This document shows positions 1 to 8,204 of a stretch of 64,000 nt of DNA, one piece after another. The translations under genes and the position numbers were made by a program. Below the pieces are notes generated by a model, which saw nothing but the letters and a program-made list of their open reading frames with translations, was not told the DNA's origin and made no database searches. Source of the stretch: Hirschia sp964352025 (GTDB lineage Bacteria > Pseudomonadota > Alphaproteobacteria > Caulobacterales > Hyphomonadaceae); assembly GCA_964352025.1 (NCBI GenBank), contig CAYGPZ010000016.1:1-64000 (forward strand), read 5' to 3'. Within the stretch, counting starts at the first letter, position 1. Each line of letters starts with the position of its first letter.

Positions 1-60
1 GCTTCTGCTTCTGCTTCTGCTTCTGCTTCTGCTTCTGCTTCTGCTTCTGCTTCTGCTTCT
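1..60. repeat. (GCTTCT)10 hexanucleotide tandem repeat
   Basis: Ten perfect copies of GCTTCT open the window and probably continue to its left. Read on the minus strand in the ftsY frame they encode alternating Glu-Ala. The copies are identical at nucleotide level, which suggests slippage expansion; because the unit is 6 bp, length changes stay in frame. Confidence 0.95.
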
Positions 61-605
61 GTATCAGCAGGTTCTTCGACTGTTTCGACTATCGCTTCTA
101 TAGGCGATTCATCAATTGATGTAGCGTCCTCAGTGGCGTCTAGTGTATCAGTCTCTACTTGAGATGTTGTGACGTCGACGCTTGGTTTTTCTGGCTCTTC
201 GACAGGAGCTTCAGATTCGCCTGCTTCTTCCTTCGTGGATTCTATTTCCGAAGGTGCAGCCTCTTCAACGATATCGTCTCTAAAAGGTGCATCTGAAACG
301 ACAACATTATCGTCATAAGGGTCTTTAAAATAGTCCTCGACGTCAGCTTTAACTTCGGCATCGATAGCCGCTTCTTCAGCAGCTTTTTTCTTTGATCCAA
401 AAAGACCGCCCAATAAGCCTTTTTTCTCTGGTGCCTTGTCTTCAGCAAGGGCGTTTAGAACATCTTCTGCCGTCTCTATATTGGGAAGGTCTGAACCTGT
501 TTTTTCGGCAGGTTCAATGCCTGCATCTTGTGGTGCATTTGGCTCAATAGGTGTTTCACCAGAATTTTTGTCTTTTTTCTTCTTCTTGCCGAACCACAGG
601 ATCAT
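1..605 (-). CDS. ftsY: Signal recognition particle receptor FtsY, N-terminal acidic part (cut by window edge)
   Basis: Minus-strand frame starting with ATG at 605 and running off the left edge, so only about 201 codons are visible and the GTPase (NG) domain is missing. The N-terminus (MILWFGKKKKK) is basic and is followed by a second basic patch (GLLGGLFGSKKK, about residues 58-69) and then a long acidic region rich in Glu, Asp, Ala and Val, ending in an (Glu-Ala)n tract. This matches the membrane-targeting A region of FtsY, the receptor that docks SRP-ribosome complexes at the inner membrane. Its start overlaps the mtaB stop in an ATGA arrangement, and mtaB followed by ftsY is, from memory, common in Caulobacter relatives. 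Without the GTPase domain the identity rests on context and composition. Confidence 0.68.
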   Translation of the reverse strand, partial: MILWFGKKKKKDKNSGETPIEPNAPQDAGIEPAEKTGSDLPNIETAEDVLNALAEDKAPEKKGLLGGLFGSKKKAAEEAAIDAEVKADVEDYFKDPYDDNVVVSDAPFRDDIVEEAAPSEIESTKEEAGESEAPVEEPEKPSVDVTTSQVETDTLDATEDATSIDESPIEAIVETVEEPADTEAEAEAEAEAEAEAEAEAE

Positions 606-1951
606 AGCAAACGTCCTATCAAGTCTTTTCCGTCATGAGAGTGCAATTCCAACTGAACAATACTGCCAGGTTTGGGAGCATCCCCTTCGATTTTTATGGG
701 TGCAAAGTCGGGAAGGCGTGCACGTCCTCCCATTTCCACTAATGCGTCTTGAGTTGTTCCGACATGTCGGTCAAGGCGCATGCCGAGGCGTTCTGTGCCT
801 TTTTCGCGTAATTTCGCGGCGCGGCCTTTTATGATGTCACCATTGAGCTGTGGAATTCTCGCGGCTGGTGTTCCCGGTCTCGCTGAGTAGGGGAAGACAT
901 GTAGGTAATCCAAACCACATTCATCGACACACGCCATCGTGTTGGCAAACATTTCGTCTGTTTCGGTTGGAAAGCCCGCAATAAGGTCTGCTCCAAATGA
1001 TATCTCTGGACGTGCTGCGCGCAGGCGTTGGCAAAGATTGATTGCATCTTCGCGCGAGTGGCGACGCTTCATGCGTTTCAGGATCATATTATCGCCGGAC
1101 TGAAACGAAAGATGTAGATGAGGCGCGATACGTTTTTCATTCGCAATTAGGTCGAACAATTGCTCGTCGATCTCGATTGCATCGATGGAAGATAGCCGAA
1201 GCTGTTTGAGGTCTGGCACCAACTTCAAAATACGTGTGACAAGGTTCCCAAGATTAGGCGCATTAGGAAGGTCGGCACCCCATGATGTCAGGTCGACACC
1301 TGTTATAACGACTTCATAATGCCCATTCGCGACCAATTGCTGGACCTGACTAACGACTTCCCCAGCAGGTACAGAGCGTGAGTTACCACGGCCATATGGT
1401 ATAATACAGAATGTGCAGCGGTGATCACATCCCGTTTGGACCTGTACGAATGCGCGTGCACGACCTTCTAGTCCGTCTACGAGATGCCCAGCTGTTTCGG
1501 TAACAGACATGATATCATTGACGGCTGCTTTAGGGGCGGCACCATCTAGCAGAGTGGCAGGCTTGAATGTGTCTTCCTGCATTTTTTCGTTATTGCCGAT
1601 GACGCGCGTGACTTCTGGCATTTGCGCAAACATATCGGGATCAACTTGAGCTGCGCATCCTGTGACAATAATCGGTGTTTCTGGACGGTCCTTGCGTGCG
1701 CGTCGTATTGTCTGGCGCGCTTGGCGAACGGCTTCATTGGTAACCGCGCATGTGTTGACGATTATCGCATCATTCAACCCAGCTTTGGCGGCATGTCCGC
1801 GCATGACTTCACTCTCATAAGAGTTCAGACGGCATCCTAGTGTTAGGATGCTGACATCGCTCTCATCAGCGGTTTGTGCGGCATCGGAAGTTTCTATCGG
1901 GTCTACCGATATATTCCCGTTTTCGCCATGTGAAGAAGGGTTTTGCGTCAT
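602..1951 (-). CDS. mtaB: tRNA (N6-threonylcarbamoyladenosine-37) methylthiotransferase MtaB
   Basis: A 449-residue radical-SAM methylthiotransferase that adds a methylthio group to t6A37 of tRNAs reading ANN codons. Domain order is the family's: an N-terminal UPF0004 domain with Cys residues binding one [4Fe-4S] cluster (ILTLGCRLNSYESE, VNTCAVTNEA, VTGCAAQ), then the radical-SAM core with the CxxxCxxC motif in CDHRCTFCIIPYGRG, and a short C-terminal TRAM-like region. GCRLNSYESE and the PYGRGNSRS stretch favour MtaB over MiaB or RimO. About 30 extra residues precede the first conserved strand. Its TGA overlaps the ATG of ftsY, so the two are probably co-transcribed. The xylA gene lies 110 bp upstream, separated by a hairpin. 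Confidence 0.93.
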   Translation of the reverse strand: MTQNPSSHGENGNISVDPIETSDAAQTADESDVSILTLGCRLNSYESEVMRGHAAKAGLNDAIIVNTCAVTNEAVRQARQTIRRARKDRPETPIIVTGCAAQVDPDMFAQMPEVTRVIGNNEKMQEDTFKPATLLDGAAPKAAVNDIMSVTETAGHLVDGLEGRARAFVQVQTGCDHRCTFCIIPYGRGNSRSVPAGEVVSQVQQLVANGHYEVVITGVDLTSWGADLPNAPNLGNLVTRILKLVPDLKQLRLSSIDAIEIDEQLFDLIANEKRIAPHLHLSFQSGDNMILKRMKRRHSREDAINLCQRLRAARPEISFGADLIAGFPTETDEMFANTMACVDECGLDYLHVFPYSARPGTPAARIPQLNGDIIKGRAAKLREKGTERLGMRLDRHVGTTQDALVEMGGRARLPDFAPIKIEGDAPKPGSIVQLELHSHDGKDLIGRLL

Positions 1952-2017
1952 TAGGCACTAAATGCGCTCTGACGCAGAGTTTGGCAAGAGGTAAGCTAAC
2001 AACAGATAAGAAGTATC

Positions 2018-2055
2018 CCATTATGAGCAAAGCTAATGCGCTGCACTCATAATGG
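2018..2055. other. Intergenic hairpin between xylA and mtaB
   Basis: A perfect 10-bp inverted repeat, CCATTATGAG / CTCATAATGG, with an 18-nt loop lies just after the xylA stop and before mtaB. No long T tract follows on either strand, so it is either an inefficient terminator or an mRNA 3'-end stabilising structure for the xylBA transcript. Confidence 0.5.
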
Positions 2056-2061
2056 ATTGAT

Positions 2062-3384
2062 TTATACAAATCTATTGACGATATTTTCTAGTAATTCTTG
2101 TTTGCCAGAAACAGGTTCAGGGTTGATATCCTTGCTTAGAACATTCGCGGTTATATCCGATAGGGACATATCGCCTGATAGATATTTTGAGGCGTCCGTA
2201 TTCTTCCAGCCAGAATAGCGCGTAGCCTTATTGCTTTCTAAGCTACCATCCTCAAGCATTTCAACAGCAGCTTTGAGACCGCGTGCGCATGTATCCATAG
2301 CGCCAATATGACCGATCAATAGATCTTGTGGATCAAGTGATTGACGGCGAACTTTCGTATCGAAATTTGTACCACCATCTTTAAAGCCGCCACCTTTTAG
2401 AATTTCATAATAGGCGAGAGCGACTTCGGGCACATTATTGGGGAATTGATCTGTATCCCAGCCTGACTGATAATCATTCCTATTCATGTCAATCGAACCG
2501 AAAATTCCCAATGCATTTGCAAGTGCGATTTCGTGCTCAAAAGAATGCCCCGCTAAAATGGCATGCCCTTGTTCAATGTTGACCTTGATTTCTTTTTCAA
2601 GACCGTGGCGCGCAAGGAAACCATAGACGGTTGCGACATCATAATCATATTGGTGTTTTGAAGGTTCTTGCGGTTTAGGTTCGATCAGTATCGTGCCTTC
2701 AAATCCAATTTTATGCTTATGCTCCACGACCATATTTAGAAAGCGACCCATTTGCTGGTCTTCATGGGGTAGGTCTGTATTGAGAAGTGTTTCATAGCCT
2801 TCGCGACCGCCCCACAACACATAGTTTTCACCGTTCAGACGTTTTGTTGCGTCCATACAGGTCTGAACTGTCGCAGCAGCAAATGCGAATACATCTGGGT
2901 CGGGATTTGTCGCGGCACCCGCCATATATCTGCGGTGAGAAAACAGATTAGCCGTACCCCAAAGAAGTTTGGTGCCAGTCAGCTCCATTTTCTCTTCGAG
3001 ATAGTCGACCATTGTTTCAAGGTTTTTTGTGTTCTCAGCGAAATTACGTCCTTCAGGGCGGATATCGGCGTCGTGAAAACAAAAATAAGGAACCCCAAGG
3101 GCACTAAACATTTCAAAAGCAGCGTCAGCCTTTAAGTGCGCAGCAGCCATTGGGTCGGACATGCGATCAGGAAACCAGGGGCGATCGAAAGTTTGCCCTC
3201 CAAAAGGATCACCACCAGGCCAAGCAAAGTTATGCCAGTAACAGACTGCAAACCTTAAATGATCTTCTAACCGCTTGCCTGCAATCACTTCATCTGGATT
3301 GTAGTGTCTGAAAGCCAAAGGGTTTTTAGAGCCTTGTCCTTCAAAAGGTGTTTTTTGAATATCTCCGAAAAATCCTGTGCTCAT
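2062..3384 (-). CDS. xylA: Xylose isomerase
   Basis: Converts D-xylose to D-xylulose, the first step of the isomerase pathway in the cytoplasm. From ATG 3384 the product is 440 residues, the usual size of class II xylose isomerases. Typical blocks are visible: WHNFAWPGGDPFGG, FCFHDADIRPEG (catalytic His-Asp region), LWGGREGYETLLNTD, ILIEPKPQEPSKHQYDYD with metal-binding Glu, INIEQGHAILAGHSFEHE-like sequence, and GSIDMNRNDYQSGWDTDQFP with metal-binding Asp residues. A longer open frame reaches 3531, but it only overlaps xylB; ATG 3384 has GGAGA about 7 nt upstream and lies 1 nt past the xylB stop. It is the second gene of a xylB-xylA operon. Confidence 0.96.
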   Translation of the reverse strand: MSTGFFGDIQKTPFEGQGSKNPLAFRHYNPDEVIAGKRLEDHLRFAVCYWHNFAWPGGDPFGGQTFDRPWFPDRMSDPMAAAHLKADAAFEMFSALGVPYFCFHDADIRPEGRNFAENTKNLETMVDYLEEKMELTGTKLLWGTANLFSHRRYMAGAATNPDPDVFAFAAATVQTCMDATKRLNGENYVLWGGREGYETLLNTDLPHEDQQMGRFLNMVVEHKHKIGFEGTILIEPKPQEPSKHQYDYDVATVYGFLARHGLEKEIKVNIEQGHAILAGHSFEHEIALANALGIFGSIDMNRNDYQSGWDTDQFPNNVPEVALAYYEILKGGGFKDGGTNFDTKVRRQSLDPQDLLIGHIGAMDTCARGLKAAVEMLEDGSLESNKATRYSGWKNTDASKYLSGDMSLSDITANVLSKDINPEPVSGKQELLENIVNRFV

Positions 3385-3385
3385 T

Positions 3386-4834
3386 CTAAATCTCCCTAAT
3401 AGCCGGATAAAGCGCCCGATATTTTTGATATCCATCTTCCAGAGAAACTGAGAATTTTGTGTTCGGGACAATGGTTTTTGTGTTTGTTGGTTTAGTGAGT
3501 ACTGAAGCAGGGGACGCATTTTCTGCTGCAATCATTCCCATGCGCGCCGCGCCAAAGCTTGCGCCAAAATCTCCATCCAATGTGATATCAATTGGCGTAT
3601 CTAAAACTGTCGCTAATAATTCAATCCAATAGGAGGATTTAGCGCCTCCTCCAACAGCAAGAATATGTTGTATCTTGGTACCAGTGCTCGCGAGCGCGGA
3701 TTGGCAATCTTTAAAAGCGTAGGACACGCCTTCTAGCACAGAACGTGTCATATCTTGTCTATTGGTCAGGTGACTTAGTCCCTTAAATGCCCCACGAATA
3801 TGCGCATCATTGTGCGGAGTTCTTTCGCCCGAAAGATAAGGAAGGAAGGTAGTTGCACTAGCGCTGGATAGTGATGAACCTAATTCCTCGGTTAGGGCTT
3901 GGGGAGATGTATCGAATAGCTTGGCAAGCCAATTAAGCGCGTCAGTGGCAGATAGAATAACGCCCATTTGATGCCATGTATCAGGAAGGGCATGACAAAA
4001 TGTGTGCACTGCACTTTCTGGTTTGGGGCGGTAACTGTCATTGCCAACAAATAAGACGCCAGATGTCCCCAATGATAGAAATGCATCGCCTTCTTTCACT
4101 GTACCAAGGCCGGCTGCCGACATTGCATTGTCGCCACCGCCGCCAGCTATAACAACGTTAGAAGTCATGCCCCATTTGCTGGCAAGTTCATGACGTAATT
4201 TTCCTGAAATATCAGTCCCTTCTACTAATGAAGGCATATGATTTCTATGCAATCCAGTTTTCTCTAAGAGTGAATCTGACCAATCGCGTTTAGCGACATC
4301 TAACCAACCTGTACCAGCGGCATCTGACATTTCAGATACATATTCGCCCGATAAATAGAGGCGAAGGTAATCTTTGGGGAGAAGAACTCGGCTGGTGCGT
4401 TCAAATAGATCAGCCTCGTTATTTCTACACCAGCCGAGTTTTGGCGCTGTAAAACCGGGGAATATAATATTTCCGCAAATCTCTCGGAATACTGGATCTG
4501 CGTTTAATTTAGCGGCTTCATTTGCATTGCGTGTATCGTTCCAAAGAATACACGGGCGTAAGATGTTATCATCTTTATCTAAAAGCGTAGCGCCATGCAT
4601 TTGTCCTGATAAGCCAATTCCTTTAATGGCAGATACTTCTTTGGCTGCAGATAATTGGAGAGAGGCAATGCTATCTTCTAGAGCGGAAATCCAACTATCA
4701 GGCGATTGTTCGCTCCATCCATCGTGGGGGCGTTGTACTTTCAGTGGGGATGTATGTGACGCAATTATATTTTGATCGCCATCAATAATCACAGCTTTCA
4801 AGCCCGATGTTCCCAAGTCTATTCCAAGATACAT
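3386..4834 (-). CDS. xylB: Xylulokinase
   Basis: Phosphorylates D-xylulose to xylulose 5-phosphate for the pentose phosphate pathway. The 482-residue protein is a FGGY-family kinase: N-terminal MYLGIDLGTSGLKAVI phosphate-binding strand, substrate-contact region GLSGQMHGATLLD, LRPCILWNDTRN, the catalytic-Asp region GGGGDNAMSAAGLG (residues about 230-245), SLGTSGVLFV, and the C-terminal AVGGGAKSSYW nucleotide-binding block. It is the first gene of the xylBA operon, and two inverted repeats lie directly upstream in the region shared with the divergent LacI-family gene. Confidence 0.96.
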   Translation of the reverse strand: MYLGIDLGTSGLKAVIIDGDQNIIASHTSPLKVQRPHDGWSEQSPDSWISALEDSIASLQLSAAKEVSAIKGIGLSGQMHGATLLDKDDNILRPCILWNDTRNANEAAKLNADPVFREICGNIIFPGFTAPKLGWCRNNEADLFERTSRVLLPKDYLRLYLSGEYVSEMSDAAGTGWLDVAKRDWSDSLLEKTGLHRNHMPSLVEGTDISGKLRHELASKWGMTSNVVIAGGGGDNAMSAAGLGTVKEGDAFLSLGTSGVLFVGNDSYRPKPESAVHTFCHALPDTWHQMGVILSATDALNWLAKLFDTSPQALTEELGSSLSSASATTFLPYLSGERTPHNDAHIRGAFKGLSHLTNRQDMTRSVLEGVSYAFKDCQSALASTGTKIQHILAVGGGAKSSYWIELLATVLDTPIDITLDGDFGASFGAARMGMIAAENASPASVLTKPTNTKTIVPNTKFSVSLEDGYQKYRALYPAIREI

Positions 4835-4846
4835 TTACAAACCCGC

Positions 4847-4864
4847 TATCGCGTAAATGCGATA
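4847..4864. promoter_or_regulatory. Candidate operator, inverted repeat TATCGC-N6-GCGATA
   Basis: TATCGCGTAAATGCGATA is a perfect 6-bp inverted repeat with a 6-nt spacer, 12 bp upstream of the xylB start in the xylB/xylR divergent region. The position in the xylB leader would suit repression by the adjacent LacI-family protein. The assignment is inference from symmetry and location. Confidence 0.45.
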
Positions 4865-4888
4865 TCTAAAAGTGATCAATGACAAAAA

Positions 4889-4902
4889 GAGGTGCGTACC
4901 TC
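4889..4902. promoter_or_regulatory. Candidate operator, inverted repeat GAGGT-N4-ACCTC
   Basis: GAGGTGCGTACCTC forms 5-bp arms around a 4-nt spacer, about mid-way between xylB and xylR. LacI-family operators are commonly even-length palindromes of 14-20 bp, so this is a second candidate site for the divergently encoded regulator. Confidence 0.4.
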
Positions 4903-5027
4903 ATTTGTTGACTAACCTACATCATTTTGTGTAACCTTCAAGCTCAGAACGCGTTTTCGATAGGGAGTAGCATTTGCTTCCTATTTCATTTTTTTGCCGC
5001 GAATGAAGTGTTGCTGAAGAGGTGAGT

Positions 5028-6053
5028 ATGACACGGCCAACAGTTCATGATTTAGCGAAAGTCGCTGGCGTTAGTTTGGCTACGATAGATCGGGTATTGA
5101 ATGGTCGCCCCGGCGTACGTGAAAAAACGATTGCAAAAGTGACTAACGCGATCGAAAAAATTGGCTATTCACGTAACCTTGCTGCTACAAAACTTGCGAA
5201 ACGAAACCGACAAAAGTTTCTCTTTCTTCTTCCTGATGCAAAGAATGAAGTTATTGGGATGATTGGTGACGCTATTGATCAGCTTTCTAAGCTAACTAGC
5301 GCAGACCAGATTGATGTAATTATTCAAAGAGCACCAATTCATCAGCCTTTGGAGTTCGTAAAAAAATTGGATGCGCTGGATTTAAACGCTATTGATGGCA
5401 TAGCGATCATGGGGCCAGAGACCCCAGAATTAGTTGCTGCCATTAATCAGATTCATGAAAAACGAATCCCTATTATTGCGTTGATTTCTGATCTTCCGAA
5501 TGCACCGTCTGTGAACTTTGTGGGGATCGATAATATTGCTGCAGGTCGCACAGCAGGCGTTTTGCTGGGACGTTTTCTAGGTGGAAAATCAGGTAAAATC
5601 TTAGTCATTTCAGGAGCGAGTGACGTGCGGGATCATGCCGACAGGCGTCTCGGGTTTGATGAAGTTCTCAACTCACAATTTCCACATCTTGATGCTTTGC
5701 CGTCGATTGAAGGATGGGATGACGCGGATCGTGTTGAAGAAATGGTTCTTAATGCACTTGATACACATAAAGATATTATCGGCATCTACTCATTGGCGGC
5801 GGGAAATAAAGGCTTAATAAACTCCCTGCAAACTCAGCCCGAATTGTCAAAAAATGTTGTGATCGCACATGAGCTGACATCGCATTCAAAAGCAGCGTTA
5901 AAAGAGGGCGTTTTTGATGCTTTGATCGTTCAGGATATCGGTCATATCGTGCGCAGCGCAATTAGAAAACTAAAAGCGACTTCAGATCACAGTGAAGTCA
6001 TTCAAGCACAAGAACACATTCGAATAGAGATTATTCTCAAAGAAAATTTATAG
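5028..6053 (+). CDS. LacI-family transcriptional regulator of the xylose operon
   Basis: A 341-residue LacI-type repressor. The N-terminal HTH has the expected pattern (TVHDLAKVAGVSLATIDRVLNGR, with the hinge region near GYSRNLAATKLA), followed by a periplasmic-binding-protein-like sensor domain from about residue 60 (KFLFLLPD..., IDGIAIMGPE, VNFVGIDNIAAGRTAG, ILVISGASDVRDHADRRLGF). The frame opens with GTG at 5022, but ATG 5028 is better: AGAGG ends 6 nt before it, whereas it would overlap the GTG. It is transcribed away from xylBA, making it the probable xylose-responsive repressor (XylR-like). The ligand is inferred from neighbours only. Its 3' end overlaps the next gene by 17 bp. Confidence 0.85.
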   Translation: MTRPTVHDLAKVAGVSLATIDRVLNGRPGVREKTIAKVTNAIEKIGYSRNLAATKLAKRNRQKFLFLLPDAKNEVIGMIGDAIDQLSKLTSADQIDVIIQRAPIHQPLEFVKKLDALDLNAIDGIAIMGPETPELVAAINQIHEKRIPIIALISDLPNAPSVNFVGIDNIAAGRTAGVLLGRFLGGKSGKILVISGASDVRDHADRRLGFDEVLNSQFPHLDALPSIEGWDDADRVEEMVLNALDTHKDIIGIYSLAAGNKGLINSLQTQPELSKNVVIAHELTSHSKAALKEGVFDALIVQDIGHIVRSAIRKLKATSDHSEVIQAQEHIRIEIILKENL

Positions 6054-6927
6054 CATTTTCATTGCTGTCTTGAAGTGTTGAAGATTGACGTTTACGTATC
6101 ATTTTTAAAAACTGAAAAGCCGCATCAAATTCGCGCATTGTTATCTCGCGAGTAAGGCCGAATTTGCTCCACATGACTTCAGTAGCTCTTTCTCGAATAC
6201 CGTAGATCTGTTTTTTTACGGCTCGACTGGATACTGACATATGGTCTGCAATTTGATCGAAAGTTAATTCTCGATTGTGAATGTATGTTAAAAGGTAATT
6301 GAGGGCACGCTCGTTGTTATTGGCTAGCAATTCAATGCATTGTTCAAATTCTTCAAAGCCTATAATTCCGTATCTACATAGCCAAGCTAATGCAAAAGGA
6401 AAAGTCGCCCACTCGATTTGGCGCGCGTCAACGTTTGCAAAGCTATGATTGTCCTCACTCGCTAGATATTCAATGCCTATAAAAGAGGATTGATTGTGCG
6501 GGAAGGTAAAATATACCATGATTGCGTCTGATATATCGTATACTTTACAGTGCTTTCGATAGAAATCGCTGTCTTGCCATTCATCATTTGACATGATGTC
6601 AATTTTTGTAATTGCAGAGCCGGGGTTTTCCATAGCGATTGGTGTAAATTGATCGAGTTCAGCCATGCTTTCATAACTGCTGACAATACTGGGAGATAAA
6701 TCTAACCCAGAACTCATTTTTATTTGAGGAACTAAGCTATCAGAAAATCCTAAAATAGAAATCGATGAAAAATCATAGTAAAATTCACGGAAAACAGAAT
6801 TCAAAGTCTCTCTTTGAAATTTAGAAAACTCGATATCTCCTGATTCTCCAAGTCGCATTTTGTGCACGGCGAGGGAAATGCTTTTCAGACGCGCAGAAGA
6901 GTATAATTCTGTTATTGGAGAGGACAT
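6037..6927 (-). CDS. LuxR-type helix-turn-helix regulator with N-terminal sensor-like domain
   Basis: A 296-residue protein. The C-terminal third contains a plausible LuxR-type HTH (LTFDQIADHMSVSSRAVKKQ, about residues 222-241), and the region before it resembles the poorly conserved GAF/PAS-like sensor of alphaproteobacterial LuxR-type regulators, with the DEWQDSDFYRKHC stretch typical of that group. No receiver domain and no clear autoinducer-binding signature are visible. The gene is AT-rich compared with its surroundings. It converges on the LacI-family gene with a 17-bp 3' overlap and has a perfect 14-bp palindrome 45 bp upstream of its start. The target genes are unknown. Confidence 0.62.
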   Translation of the reverse strand: MSSPITELYSSARLKSISLAVHKMRLGESGDIEFSKFQRETLNSVFREFYYDFSSISILGFSDSLVPQIKMSSGLDLSPSIVSSYESMAELDQFTPIAMENPGSAITKIDIMSNDEWQDSDFYRKHCKVYDISDAIMVYFTFPHNQSSFIGIEYLASEDNHSFANVDARQIEWATFPFALAWLCRYGIIGFEEFEQCIELLANNNERALNYLLTYIHNRELTFDQIADHMSVSSRAVKKQIYGIRERATEVMWSKFGLTREITMREFDAAFQFLKMIRKRQSSTLQDSNENAINFL

Positions 6928-6972
6928 TGAATATACATTTGATGAATTAATTTTGATTTTTTGTTCTAAGGG

Positions 6973-6986
6973 TTCACTATAGTGAA
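6973..6986. promoter_or_regulatory. Perfect 14-bp palindrome TTCACTATAGTGAA
   Basis: A self-complementary 14-mer lies 45 bp upstream of the LuxR-type gene. The position and symmetry suit binding by a dimeric regulator, possibly the gene's own product. The next gene on the other side runs toward it and ends at 7601, so the site most likely serves the LuxR-type gene. Confidence 0.5.
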
Positions 6987-7121
6987 TGGAAGCTGTTTTT
7001 TCTTTTGGTTAAGATGAAAGTCAGCTTGGGTATGTCTGGGGGGACGTGGCTTTTCGTAATTTAATTCTTTGTATCAAAAGTCTGATAAACGTTTTCACTG
7101 TCGGTATAAGGAATATGTGGG

Positions 7122-7601
7122 CTATTTCTTGCCTGCTTTAGGGTGGTCGATATTTTTGTGGTCAACGAGATCCCATTCTAAACCGTTTTGGCGATAGATA
7201 CGTTTCTTTTGAATTGTATAATCTGCCACATCATGGGCCAGTCTCTGGCCCACAACGATAGCTTTGAAAGTGGTATCGCTTGTATTCTTGATGGTGTGAG
7301 ATTTGCCGCCAGCTCGGTAACCAATGAAATCTCCTGCTTCGATAGCGTGCTCTTCATCATCAATTATAGCAGTGGCTTGGCCTTCTAAAACATAGACACA
7401 TTCGTCTTCATGGTGATGAACATGCTGCTCTGTTGTTTCGCTTCCTGCTGGCACTTCGATAATATGAAAACCAAAGCCAGTCAGGCCAGTTAGGTCACCC
7501 AGTGACTTGTTTGTTCGATTTGCATTTGGATTTAGAAAATGTGTTTTGGACAAACCTTGCATGGACGCTATTTCAGAGCGTTTGACGATGTATTTGTCCA
7601 T
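7122..7601 (-). CDS. Cupin-domain protein
   Basis: A 159-residue single-domain cupin. Both family motifs are present: motif 1 around HVHHHEDECVYVLEG (residues about 60-75; metal-binding His, His and Glu) and motif 2 in GDFIGYRAGGKSHTIKN (about 92-108; third His). The C-terminal part (QRLAHDVADYTIQ, KRIYRQNGLEWDLVDH) is typical of small proteins annotated only as cupins. AGGA sits 9 nt before the start. It ends a minus-strand run with coq7 15 bp upstream. The substrate cannot be told from sequence. Confidence 0.82.
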   Translation of the reverse strand: MDKYIVKRSEIASMQGLSKTHFLNPNANRTNKSLGDLTGLTGFGFHIIEVPAGSETTEQHVHHHEDECVYVLEGQATAIIDDEEHAIEAGDFIGYRAGGKSHTIKNTSDTTFKAIVVGQRLAHDVADYTIQKKRIYRQNGLEWDLVDHKNIDHPKAGKK

Positions 7602-7616
7602 ATTGATTGTATCCTA

Positions 7617-8159
7617 TTACACTTTTTCTGAAACTTTGATGGCGACGCGGCAGCCCGCTTTTATAACGGCTGACAATAGTGGATAGCCGGGGGCTTCGTG
7701 TGCACCTTCTTCAACTGCAAAATGTTTGTGCGCGGCTTCTTCATCGCGAAATTTTGCAAACATGGGGGCAAATTCAGTATCGCCCTGTGCTTCAAGCTCT
7801 TTTACTTGGTCGTCATAGTGTTTTTCAATGACGGTTTCGACTGCCTCGGTGCAGGCGTGGGCGGCTTTTTCGCCAAGCAGGGCGGTGGCAACACCCAACC
7901 CATAAGAGGCCATGCCCCAAAGCGGCGTCATAGCTGTTGGGCGGACACCTTTCGAACGGATCAATTCATCAAAGGCATCAAGGTGATCTTGTTCTTCCTC
8001 TTCCATATGGGTGAGGTCATCGACGATTTTGGATTTTCCTTGAAGACGTTCAAAGACTGCGCGCTGTCCGCGATAAATGCCTACTGCTGCGTATTCTCCA
8101 GCGTGGTCCACACGGATCATTTCTTCAATGCGATTTGAAAGCGGGCGAGGACGAGACAT
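7617..8159 (-). CDS. coq7: Demethoxyubiquinone hydroxylase Coq7
   Basis: A 180-residue membrane-associated diiron monooxygenase that hydroxylates demethoxyubiquinone in ubiquinone synthesis, taking the place of flavin-type UbiF in many alphaproteobacteria. The diiron ligands fit the Coq7 pattern: Glu in RVDHAGEYAAV, the EEEEQDHLDAF ExxH pair, Glu in EAVETVIEKHY, and the DEEAAHKHF ExxH pair, plus the APGYPLLSAVIKAGC tail. GGAG precedes the ATG. Another ubiquinone-related gene (ubiK) occurs at 19.7 kb. Confidence 0.95.
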   Translation of the reverse strand: MSRPRPLSNRIEEMIRVDHAGEYAAVGIYRGQRAVFERLQGKSKIVDDLTHMEEEEQDHLDAFDELIRSKGVRPTAMTPLWGMASYGLGVATALLGEKAAHACTEAVETVIEKHYDDQVKELEAQGDTEFAPMFAKFRDEEAAHKHFAVEEGAHEAPGYPLLSAVIKAGCRVAIKVSEKV

Positions 8160-8204
8160 GTTTGGCGCTCCATGAAAAGATTTGCCGTCGCAAAACAGAC
8201 TAGA

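Noticed and set aside
436..834. 132-aa plus-strand open frame opposite ftsY/mtaB
   Set aside because: It spans two genes read on the other strand and its residues (runs of Phe, Arg, Leu) reflect the antisense of conserved codons.
7698..8138. 146-aa plus-strand open frame opposite coq7
   Set aside because: Lies fully within coq7, whose diiron motifs are intact; Phe-rich antisense composition.
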